A DNA stretch of 35,842 nt from a virus. Below the pieces are notes generated by a model. That model saw nothing but the letters and a program-made list of their open reading frames with translations, did no database searches and was not told where the DNA came from. The DNA is taken from IMG/VR virus record IMGVR_UViG_3300021131_000026, positions 1 through 35,842 of that record, one strand, 5' to 3'. Below, one piece after another: positions 29,124-35,842 of the stretch. Each line of letters begins with the position of its first letter. Position 1 is the first letter of the stretch. The position numbers were made by a program, and so were the translations under genes.

Positions 29124-29398
29124 AACGCTACCTTAAAGGTTTCTGTACCAAGCCAAGGCGGTCTTACTTGTGGCAAAACAGCCTCAGATTGCTCTTGTAA
29201 TCTTGATTTTATTAGATTTATAGCTTCTTTACTATCATTTTCAAGATATTTCACAACATCTTCTTCTGTCATATCAGCAACAACATTCATTGGCGTATTT
29301 AAAGTTAAATAGCCCTCTGTCTGTACGCTTTGATATTCATCAAAATAACGAACTTTAAAAATCTTGTCGTTCTGAATGTGGGTTTCTAGTATTTTCAT
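29120..29398 (-). CDS. Small virion-region protein (92 aa)
   Basis: Alpha/beta sequence ([20 protein letters not shown], then [20 protein letters not shown]) with a C-terminal [13 protein letters not shown]. No family recognised. It overlaps both the gp4-like start (4 bases) and the fibre stop, so its translation is coupled. Possibly a fibre-assembly helper. Confidence 0.6.
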   Translation of the reverse strand: MKILETHIQNDKIFKVRYFDEYQSVQTEGYLTLNTPMNVVADMTEEDVVKYLENDSKEAINLIKSRLQEQSEAVLPQVRPPWLGTETFKVAL

Positions 29399-32300
29399 TA
29401 TCCAATGTTTCCTATGTTTCCTGTGCCAAGATCAGTTATAACAAAGTAAGAACCTAATTGGCTTGTGATACCGCTTGCAGAAGCTACTAATAACTGTAGT
29501 CTTGTCGATGCAGAAGCTACAACATAGCCTTCAATTTCAGCCATGTAAGTGTTACCGCTTGTTAGGCTTAAAGAGGCTTGTTGCGTGGTTGTAGCAGCGC
29601 CAGTTGCATACATCTGACCAATAGACGTTGTGCCATAACCTTGTTGAATAATCTTATAAGTGCCGTTTAAATTGGTAAAGTTGACCGCCGCAGAGTTACT
29701 AAAACTAAATGTAACAGTCTGACTTGCACTTGTAGAAAATACACAAAGGTATACAAATTTATACAAATTACCAGTAATAAGATAAGGTCTTACGCTAGAT
29801 GTAAAGAATTGACCACCGTTAGCCACCGCAGCAGAACTAGCTAATTGCGCTACTTGTGATGCATTAATGACTTGACGGCCATTACCAGTAGAAGTATTGC
29901 CTGTGATGTATAGCAAACTACCATCAAATTCTTGCGCTCCAGCCGTAGCAGAAGTTAGTAAAGAACCACTACTTGCAAACTGAATAGGCGCTACGCTTGT
30001 TGTTCCGGCAGACGGAGCAATAAAGCCTGAGTGCGTTGTAGCAGTTAAATTGCCTGTAGATGGTACAAAACTTAACGCACCAGTTGTGGTTAATGCTTGA
30101 TTGCTAGAAGTATTTGAACCAACAAAGCCCAAATAGAATGTGCTTGAGGATGACGATCCACCAGTTGTAGCAATGTTTGTAGCATTTGTAGCGGTTGTTG
30201 CTGTTGTTGCAGTAGTAGCTGTTGCCGCATTACCGCCAATAGATAAGCTAGATGCAGTCCCTGTTAATCCTGTGCCTGCTCCACTAAAGCTAGTTGCACT
30301 TAAAACGCCTGTAGATGGTACAAAACTGAGCTTTGTAGAGCTAGTGGTGGCAGGCGTATTGCCTGTCGTTACAGCAGAAATGATAGGATAAAAGGTCGAA
30401 ACTGACGATGTATTGTCAGTAATACCAATATTGGTAGCATTAGTCGCTGTTGTAGCGGTTGTTGCTGATGTAGCATTTCCTGACAATGCGCCTACAAAAG
30501 TAGTAGAAGTAACGCTAGTTAAGCCAGCTAAAGTAGCGCTAGAACTACCCAAACTAATAGCCGTTGAGCCAATCGTAATGCTAGAGTTTGTCAACGCAGA
30601 ATTAGGGATAGACGTTAAGCCTGCTCCTGAACCGCTAAATTGGGTAGAAGTAAATACCCCAGTAGAAGGGTTATATTGGAGTTTAGTAGAGCTTGTGTAT
30701 TCCGTTGATATGTTTCCGCTTGTTTGGTTAGCAAACAAAGGATAACGAGTGCTATTTGTAGTGGTGTCATCGGTTACTGTCGCATAAGCCGTTGGATTAG
30801 TCCAAGTCGGTGCGCCTGTTCCATTAGAAGTTAAGACCTGTCCACTTGTGCCAACTGCGCTAATTGCTAAAGCTGTTGTGCTTGCACCATAGGCTATTCC
30901 ACCAGCTACAAATGCTGAAGATTGCCCTGTGCCACCACGATTGTAGGCTACTGTGTTGCCATTCCAAGTTGCTGATGTGATCGAGCCAGGATAATCTAAA
31001 GTATTAGTTGACCACGATACATTTGAAGGTGTTGAGTCGTGACGATCCCAAGAACCTGCTGCTGTTGAATTATTTAGTAAAACAACAGTTACATAACCGC
31101 CTGCATTAATTGTTGCAACCACAGTAGATGAATTGTTGTTTACAGTAATCGTGCCTGATGATTGATTGTTATTAAATGTAAATGTTGCGCCATTAGGCAA
31201 AGTTGTTGCGTTAGGCAACTGGATAACTTGACCACCAGACCCTGTAATTAATAAATTTTGTGGTGAAGAAGCCGTTAAAGTAATAGTTGTGCCACTTGCA
31301 GCTTGGCTAGTAAAACCTTCAAACAAACAGTTAGTCGTAATGTTTCCATTGGCATCACGCAAAACTACGCTATTTGCACCGCTTGAGCTTGTTACGCCTG
31401 TGCCACCGTTAGCTACGTTTAATGTGCCAGCTAATGTAACTGCGCCTGTCGTGCTTGTAAATGGTGTAAATCCTGTTGTTCCTGCGCTAAATGAACTGAC
31501 ATTTGAAGGTAGTGAAGTCCATACAGGTGCGCCAGCAGATAATGTTAAATATTGCCCATTTGAGCCTGCAGCTAAGAAAGTCGTATTGTTTGCAGAGCTT
31601 TGATAAGGCAAAGAACCTGCTGCGCCACCACCTAAATTAGTTGCTGTAGTCGCTGTAGTTGCAGTTGTCGCTGTAGTAGCTGTTGTTGCAGTTGCAGCGT
31701 TGCCACCAATGTTTAAGCTAGTTGCTGTGCCTGTTAAACCTGTGCCAGGGCCACTAAACTGAGTAGATGCTGTGATAGTAGTGCCACCTACTGTAGAACC
31801 GCTTATAGGCGTTCCTGTGATGCTGCCACCAGTTATTGCAACATTGTTAGCGTTCTGCGTTGACATTGTGCCAAGACCTGTAACTTGGGTATTGGCAATC
31901 GCAATAGAAGTATTAGTAACGCTAGTAAGCTGACCTTGAGCATTGACCGCAAAAACAGGAACCGAGCTTGCAGAGCCATAAGTCGATGCAGATACGCCTG
32001 TATTAGTAATGCTAAAAGTATTAGATGCTAGGGTTAACCCTGTGCCTGCAAAGTAAGTCGCAGAGCCTGAAAATTGCACCCAAGGCATTGCCGTGACATT
32101 AATTGTGCCAGTTTGTGTTGCGGTGCAAACCCATCCAGTATCGGCTTGTGAGCCATTTAAAATAACTGTATAAGCGCCTGGCACTTCTGACCATACATCC
32201 ATATCAACAGAACGAGTCCATGTGGATGCAGATGCAATATAAATGCCGTTAAATTGGCTAGAGCCTTGATTCTTGACGAGAACACGATCGCCAGCTAGGA

Positions 32301-32682
32301 TAGTGTACCCATCAATCGTTTGAAGCCCTGAGAGCGTGATATTTGCTGTTGTAGCGACTGCACAAGCAGCTTTAGGGCCAAGACCTTGAGCTACAGTATC
32401 AACATAAAACTTATTAGCAATATCAGTATTAGAGCTAGGTGTGTTGCTAATTTGTCCTGTGGTGGCTGATACATTAGTAAAAACCCCTGTAGAAGGTGAA
32501 TTAGCACCAATAGTCGTACTATCTATCGTGCTATTAGTAATGGTTAACCCTGATTGAATAGGATTAACGGTAGCGTAAAAAGGCTTATTCTGACCTATGA
32601 AAGTTTGAAAATTTCCATAAACGTCAAAATAAGCCTGAACAGGCAGTAGATTCTGATCTACTGTGCTGGCTGGATTAGCCAT
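29398..32682 (-). CDS. Long repetitive tail fibre (1094 aa)
   Basis: A fibre rich in S, T, G, N and A. The N-terminus (STVDQNLLPVQAYFDVYGNF) is virion-proximal. The body carries repeated blocks: FKSTG-like PSTGVFTSTQFSGSGAGLTS and PSTGVLSATSFSGAGTGLTG, each followed by IGGNAATATTATTATTATNA-type threonine-alanine runs (near residues 325-350, 735-750 and 820-840). An early domain (KFYVDTVAQGLGPKAACAVA) is of the tail-fibre type. The C-terminal 150 residues are non-repetitive and probably bind the receptor. The DNA of the runs is a microsatellite. Confidence 0.78.
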   Translation of the reverse strand: MANPASTVDQNLLPVQAYFDVYGNFQTFIGQNKPFYATVNPIQSGLTITNSTIDSTTIGANSPSTGVFTNVSATTGQISNTPSSNTDIANKFYVDTVAQGLGPKAACAVATTANITLSGLQTIDGYTILAGDRVLVKNQGSSQFNGIYIASASTWTRSVDMDVWSEVPGAYTVILNGSQADTGWVCTATQTGTINVTAMPWVQFSGSATYFAGTGLTLASNTFSITNTGVSASTYGSASSVPVFAVNAQGQLTSVTNTSIAIANTQVTGLGTMSTQNANNVAITGGSITGTPISGSTVGGTTITASTQFSGPGTGLTGTATSLNIGGNAATATTATTATTATTATTATNLGGGAAGSLPYQSSANNTTFLAAGSNGQYLTLSAGAPVWTSLPSNVSSFSAGTTGFTPFTSTTGAVTLAGTLNVANGGTGVTSSSGANSVVLRDANGNITTNCLFEGFTSQAASGTTITLTASSPQNLLITGSGGQVIQLPNATTLPNGATFTFNNNQSSGTITVNNNSSTVVATINAGGYVTVVLLNNSTAAGSWDRHDSTPSNVSWSTNTLDYPGSITSATWNGNTVAYNRGGTGQSSAFVAGGIAYGASTTALAISAVGTSGQVLTSNGTGAPTWTNPTAYATVTDDTTTNSTRYPLFANQTSGNISTEYTSSTKLQYNPSTGVFTSTQFSGSGAGLTSIPNSALTNSSITIGSTAISLGSSSATLAGLTSVTSTTFVGALSGNATSATTATTATNATNIGITDNTSSVSTFYPIISAVTTGNTPATTSSTKLSFVPSTGVLSATSFSGAGTGLTGTASSLSIGGNAATATTATTATTATNATNIATTGGSSSSSTFYLGFVGSNTSSNQALTTTGALSFVPSTGNLTATTHSGFIAPSAGTTSVAPIQFASSGSLLTSATAGAQEFDGSLLYITGNTSTGNGRQVINASQVAQLASSAAVANGGQFFTSSVRPYLITGNLYKFVYLCVFSTSASQTVTFSFSNSAAVNFTNLNGTYKIIQQGYGTTSIGQMYATGAATTTQQASLSLTSGNTYMAEIEGYVVASASTRLQLLVASASGITSQLGSYFVITDLGTGNIGNIG

Positions 32683-32691
32683 TGACTATCC

Positions 32692-33045
32692 TTAGTTTTG
32701 GTCAACCATCGGCATCACATATAGTGTGCCACTTGTTCCAATCGCTGTAATCGCAAAACTTGGGGGAACAGCAATCACCGTTGGTTGGGACATTGCTACA
32801 CCCAACACAAAACTTTGACTGCTATTACCGCCGGTAGGCAATACTGCTGCTGGAGCCGTTGTTGTTGTGCCTGCAATAGCAGGAGCAATCGTGATAGCTA
32901 CAGGGTTTGCGCCAGTATTTAAAAACCCACAAAAGTTAGGTTGATCGTTTCCGTTAGGAGTGATCGTTACAGAAGTAGAAGAAGTGCCACTAACAGTAAT
33001 AGCCGTTGTAGGGCCTACAAAACGATAAGCTGATACGTTAGCCAT
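32692..33045 (-). CDS. Putative small virion protein (117 aa)
   Basis: Beta-rich sequence (YRFVGPTTAITVSGTSSTSV, then PNFCGFLNTGANPVAITIAP and TAIGTSGTLYVMPMVDQN). A fold of this type is common in pairs between coat and fibre genes of aquatic podoviruses. It may be a capsid decoration or a neck protein. No firm match. Its upstream neighbour is of similar size and style, possibly an old duplication. Confidence 0.6.
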   Translation of the reverse strand: MANVSAYRFVGPTTAITVSGTSSTSVTITPNGNDQPNFCGFLNTGANPVAITIAPAIAGTTTTAPAAVLPTGGNSSQSFVLGVAMSQPTVIAVPPSFAITAIGTSGTLYVMPMVDQN

Positions 33046-33054
33046 GATTTATCC

Positions 33055-33381
33055 TTAAACGGCTGTAGTCGGCAATGGGCCTTCTGCACGAACAATTTGG
33101 AACTCATAAACGCCAGTTGCAGGAGTTGCACTAGCAGTAGCGCAGTTAGCAAACTGGATAGTTAATACGCCAGCAGTCAAGCAATCACATTCAGAGATGA
33201 TGATGCCTGCTGTTTGGTTAGATATATAACCTTGAGCCATGATAATGTCGGTTGTTTGCAAACCAGGCAAAGTAAATGTTTGGTTAGAAGTGGTGTTTGG
33301 AGCCACAATAGTAGGGGTAATGCTTGGGGCAATATAAAAAGTTTCGTGTGAATTGCCACGAGTTACGGTGGTACTAGACAT
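33055..33381 (-). CDS. Putative small virion protein (108 aa)
   Basis: Beta-rich (SSTTVTRGNSHETFYIAPSI, then DIIMAQGYISNQTAGIIISE, and GVYEFQIVRAE). Similar in place and style to the next gene. A ribosome site is embedded in a palindrome (33389-33400). Likely structural, function unknown. Confidence 0.6.
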   Translation of the reverse strand: MSSTTVTRGNSHETFYIAPSITPTIVAPNTTSNQTFTLPGLQTTDIIMAQGYISNQTAGIIISECDCLTAGVLTIQFANCATASATPATGVYEFQIVRAEGPLPTTAV

Positions 33382-33388
33382 AATTTTT

Positions 33389-33400
33389 CCTTTGCAAAGG
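33389..33400 (-). promoter_or_regulatory. 12-bp palindrome covering a ribosome binding site
   Basis: CCTTTGCAAAGG; on the minus strand its right arm provides AAAGG for the 33055-33381 gene. The 20-base leader TTTGCAAAGGAAAAATTATG has a near copy in front of the gene at 6253-6606, differing by one A. Confidence 0.5.
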
Positions 33401-33408
33401 GGTGAGGT

Positions 33409-33424
33409 GTTGTAAAGCTACAAC
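33409..33424 (-). repeat. GTTGTA/TACAAC hairpin after the glycosyltransferase gene
   Basis: Perfect 6-bp stem (33409-33414/33419-33424) with a four-base loop, touching the stop codon of the glycosyltransferase. No T-run follows, so it is at best a weak terminator. It belongs to a set of TGTTG/CAACA-like inverted repeats listed in the findings. Confidence 0.4.
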
Positions 33425-34104
33425 TATTTTACATCGTTTTGTTGCTCTCGCAAGTGATTTCCGAGGCAACCTACATAAGATTTATATCCGATGTGACCCA
33501 TTTCAAACTCAAAGTTAGCCCATACTTTGCCACCAATATCTCGCCACCTTTGGCAAAAGCTAAAATCTTCGCTTAATCGATTGCCATCTTCTGTTTCATA
33601 AGGGTCAAATAATGGCCAAAACTGTGTTGAATCAGAGTTATTACTTCTTAATGTTTGACGTGGGAACGCTTCTATTAATTTTTCTACGCAGTTACGTGTA
33701 ATCTTCATAAAGCCACCTGGCAACCCTGCTACTTCGGCTAGTCCCGTTTCGGGATCAATATCTACCCTATCAGGTCTTGCGGTTTTAACAGGCCAAGCTA
33801 AAACATCATTCTTTTTAGGGTAAATACCACCCACTAAATCAACAGGGTAATCAACCAATTTGACTAAATCGCCTGTTTTCCAAAATACATCGTCATCCAC
33901 AAACACCAATACATCGCAATCTGAACGGTAAAAAGTAGCCAAAATAGCCCCTCTTGAGCCTGCAATATCGCTATTTCCTACGTCCTCAGCAAAGCAAAAC
34001 TTGTCTTTGCGTGACAATAAATGAATTACGTCACCCATAAGGCAACGCATTGTTTGAAGATGAATCTTGCTTGAGTAGCAAGGAATTCCTACCATTACTT
34101 TCAT
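33424..34104 (-). CDS. GT-A glycosyltransferase (family 2-like)
   Basis: A 226-residue protein with a nucleotide-sugar fold: an N-terminal strand KVMVGIPCYSSK, the metal-binding VFVDDDVFW (D70-D72), a central GGIYPKKND segment, the acceptor-site SEDFSFCQRWRDIGGKVWAN and a C-terminal MGHIGYKSYVG part. No membrane helix is present. It lies within the virion block between coat and fibres, with its own ribosome site after an intrinsic terminator. It may sugar-coat a virion protein or alter a host glycan; context cannot decide. Confidence 0.8.
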   Translation of the reverse strand: MKVMVGIPCYSSKIHLQTMRCLMGDVIHLLSRKDKFCFAEDVGNSDIAGSRGAILATFYRSDCDVLVFVDDDVFWKTGDLVKLVDYPVDLVGGIYPKKNDVLAWPVKTARPDRVDIDPETGLAEVAGLPGGFMKITRNCVEKLIEAFPRQTLRSNNSDSTQFWPLFDPYETEDGNRLSEDFSFCQRWRDIGGKVWANFEFEMGHIGYKSYVGCLGNHLREQQNDVK

Positions 34105-34113
34105 AAATCCCCC

Positions 34114-34151
34114 AAAAGAAAAGACCCCTACCTTCTTTAAGGGTAGAGGCC
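34114..34151 (-). terminator. Intrinsic terminator between the coat and fibre blocks
   Basis: On the minus strand a 10-bp stem (34151-34142 with 34132-34123, two G-U pairs, 9-base loop) is followed by TTTTCTTTT. It lies 17 bases after the 144-aa gene stop. It would let capsid genes be made in excess over the fibre and tail genes. Confidence 0.82.
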
Positions 34152-34167
34152 TTTAATTTACTACAAA

Positions 34168-34602
34168 TTACGACAGATCGTAACCGTAAACATACACGTC
34201 AACTGTGCCTGTAGCAGTAGCAGTAGCTACGTTTACATACAAGTTTTGTGCAGATTGGTTATAAGCTGGGCTTGAAGAAGCCGTAACTTTAACGTCTGTT
34301 GTTGCTGAGTTACTAGATAGCGCTGCTGCTGTCAAGATAGCGTTACCGCCAGCTTGAGAAGGCAAGCTATAAACACCCAAGTAAACGCTAGAGATACTTG
34401 CAACAGCAGAACCATTGTTATTTGCGTTAGCAGTAATAACAGAAGTAGCTGCAAAGTTAGAAGTGTCAATAACTTGAACAGGAGTGTCACCCAATGTGCC
34501 TAAGCTCAAACCTTTAGCAACTGCGATTAAACGCAATGCTTGGTTTGAACCTAGTACCTGTGGGTGGGTTGATACGGTACTTGCTGGGCCTGGATTTGCC
34601 AT
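34168..34602 (-). CDS. Putative capsid decoration or head protein (144 aa)
   Basis: Beta-rich, A/S/T/N-rich protein (NQALRLIAVAKGLSLGTLGD, then NGSAVASISSVYLGVYSLPS and TGTVDVYVYGYDLS). It follows the coat gene by 27 bases with a good AAAGGA ribosome site and precedes a terminator, so coat and this protein share the highest expected expression. A head-decoration role is likely but unproven. Confidence 0.62.
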   Translation of the reverse strand: MANPGPASTVSTHPQVLGSNQALRLIAVAKGLSLGTLGDTPVQVIDTSNFAATSVITANANNNGSAVASISSVYLGVYSLPSQAGGNAILTAAALSSNSATTDVKVTASSSPAYNQSAQNLYVNVATATATGTVDVYVYGYDLS

Positions 34603-34629
34603 GATTATTTTCCTTTAAGTTAAGTTAAA

Positions 34630-35842
34630 TTAAGCTGCAACACGGCAAGCAAGTTCAGGGTACAAAGGAGCCCAACCATACAGAACGTCCAAACGAGTAG
34701 GGATAGAGTCATTGTTGATGGTGTATTGACGTACTACACGCATTGACAGACCGATTTCCTTATCGCTTGCACGACCAGCAAAGTGAACACCCTCAGGCAA
34801 CTCAAGGTCGGCTACTGCGAGAGTAAACGCATTGCGGTGCATGATGATGTTTTGTGGGCTAACTGCGCCTGATTGGTTAAAGTAAGTTACCGCAGCAGTA
34901 GAGCTACCTGATGGGATAGATACGTTTTGGAACTGACCGCCTGAAATAATAGCAGGGGAAACAGTTACAGAAGTACCTGAAACAGACTTAATAACAAAGT
35001 TACGGAGCTTGTTAGAGCCGTATGCTTGACGGTTTTGTGGGTTGACTGCATAAACGCCAGCGATCTGAATTACATCACCAACGTTAGGAGTTACAGTACC
35101 TGAGTTGGTAAATGTAACAGTAGAAGTTTGCGCCCAACCACTTGTCAAGAAACCAGCTTGTGTTGAAGTGTTAACTGTAGATGTGCCTGAGAAAGAACCA
35201 AAAGTCTGTGATACAACGTTTTGATCCATTTTCCAGTTCATACCAGCAGAGTCACGACCCATCAAGCCTTTGCGATACTGTTCGCCAATAGCTTCTTGTG
35301 GAACGAAAAGACCTTTCAAGCTGTCAACAATAGTTGCAGATGTAAATGGCTCAACGATGCAAGAACGGCGTCCGTCACGTGGAGCGCCTTCAGCGTCCAA
35401 GTAAGCAGCAGCAGTCAAATAGGTAATTAAACCTGTTGGAGGAGTACCAGCTACACCAACGATGTTAGCTGTGTTAGCAGCAGCAGTTACTAAGCCATCA
35501 CGGTCAATTTTGTTGGCGATAGCAGCAACAGCAGGCTTCAATACACGATCGCTGAACATATCTAAAGACAATGCCAAATCTTGTGTTGTGAACTGTGTGT
35601 CAACGTGGAACTGAGTTGACAAAGTTACAGGTACAGAAGTTTCATTAAAGTCTTCAACGTTCAAAGCTGGGCCAGTAGTACCGATGAAACGACCAGGACG
35701 GCGTACGTTTACGGTGTTACCAATCTTAGCGCCAACTACAGCGAACTGGTCATCATAGTTACGATCGACTTCACTTGTGAAAGTGAGTTCGTTTTCCAAG
35801 ACCATCAACGCTTCATTGGTGATCTTGGAGATAGTTAAGAGA
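34630..35842 (-). CDS. Major coat protein (P22 gp5-like), 5' end continues at 110..100
   Basis: Coat protein of 407 residues when joined to bases 100-110 on the left edge. Segments VGAKIGNTVNVRRPGRFIGT, then NETSVPVTLSTQFHVDTQF, then DMFSDRVLKPAVAAIANKID match the P22-type coat family; a beta insertion at about 210-310 (around NSGTVTPNVGDVIQIAGVYA) corresponds to the I-domain. The N-terminal MSNNLLTISKITNEAL lies beyond the window edge. The TTG at 35806-35808 is an internal leucine codon, not the start. It builds the icosahedral shell on the scaffold encoded next upstream. Confidence 0.9.
   Translation of the reverse strand, partial: LLTISKITNEALMVLENELTFTSEVDRNYDDQFAVVGAKIGNTVNVRRPGRFIGTTGPALNVEDFNETSVPVTLSTQFHVDTQFTTQDLALSLDMFSDRVLKPAVAAIANKIDRDGLVTAAANTANIVGVAGTPPTGLITYLTAAAYLDAEGAPRDGRRSCIVEPFTSATIVDSLKGLFVPQEAIGEQYRKGLMGRDSAGMNWKMDQNVVSQTFGSFSGTSTVNTSTQAGFLTSGWAQTSTVTFTNSGTVTPNVGDVIQIAGVYAVNPQNRQAYGSNKLRNFVIKSVSGTSVTVSPAIISGGQFQNVSIPSGSSTAAVTYFNQSGAVSPQNIIMHRNAFTLAVADLELPEGVHFAGRASDKEIGLSMRVVRQYTINNDSIPTRLDVLYGWAPLYPELACRVAA
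35744..35842. repeat. 99-bp terminal overlap, right copy
   Basis: Exact second copy of bases 1-99. Joining the two copies restores an uninterrupted coat gene with its own ribosome binding site, which supports a circular or headful-permuted genome rather than two true ends. Confidence 0.93.

Noticed and set aside
30140-31603. Plus-strand frames rich in valine and alanine inside the long fibre gene
   Set aside because: They are reverse-strand shadows of Ser/Thr/Ala repeats, without ribosome sites.
34630-35808. Coat protein starting at TTG 35808
   Set aside because: The frame continues upstream across the circle joint to a proper ATG with a ribosome site at 110.

Overview
The window is a complete, circularly closed genome of a short-tailed, P22-like phage (podovirus type). 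Its first and last 99 bases are identical and lie inside the coat gene, so the unique circle is 35,743 bp. The virion and packaging genes follow P22 logic: small and large terminase, gp1-like portal, scaffold, gp5-like coat, gp4-like tail accessory factor, gp10-like hub, gp7/gp20/gp16-like ejection proteins, fibres and a collar-type tip. The base composition is AT-rich (about 40% GC judged by eye). Many small genes resemble those of phages from freshwater and marine Proteobacteria; a freshwater betaproteobacterial host is a guess only.

Layout. (1) One long leftward late unit starts at about 6950, runs down to 139, crosses the circle junction through the coat gene and continues from 35842 to 16862. 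In transcription order it holds a VRR-NUC nuclease, small basic proteins, a GroES-like co-chaperonin, TerS, TerL, portal, scaffold, coat, a glycosyltransferase, fibres, tail hub, ejection proteins and finally lysis (TM proteins, Rz with an Rz1 hidden in another frame, GH108 endolysin). (2) A short rightward pair at 7005-8308 encodes a metallophosphatase and a SprT-like metalloprotease. (3) A leftward early unit (13497 to 8451) holds a Cro-like repressor, a structured non-coding segment, small replication or recombination genes, a 2OG-Fe(II) hydroxylase, an APS-kinase/nucleotidyltransferase fusion, a DUF2061 membrane protein, a sulfotransferase, a Ref-like nuclease and a sigma-70 region-4-only protein. 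(4) A rightward early unit (13606 to 16865) holds an SSB-like protein, a PD-(D/E)XK exonuclease, a terminator, a self-contained small RNA or attenuator, and small genes.

Regulation visible in the DNA. Two divergent sigma-70 promoters sit between the repressor and the 13606 gene with a palindromic operator; the repressor mRNA would be leaderless. A third strong promoter at 15657 starts exactly at a hairpin followed by seven T. Intrinsic terminators are visible at 6215, 6629, 15557 and 34114. Two further stretches (8309-8398 and 13021-13206) carry dense complementary stems, including pseudoknots, and no plausible gene.

Most interesting points: the contiguous hydroxylase/APS-kinase/DUF2061/sulfotransferase block, which looks like a phage PAPS-and-sulfation cassette; the candidate structured RNAs; a gene interrupted at a G7 tract that is a perfect -1 slippery heptamer; an embedded Rz1 lipoprotein gene; and nested beta-rich modules inserted into two tail-neck proteins. 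I see no DNA polymerase, helicase, primase, integrase, tRNA or CRISPR.
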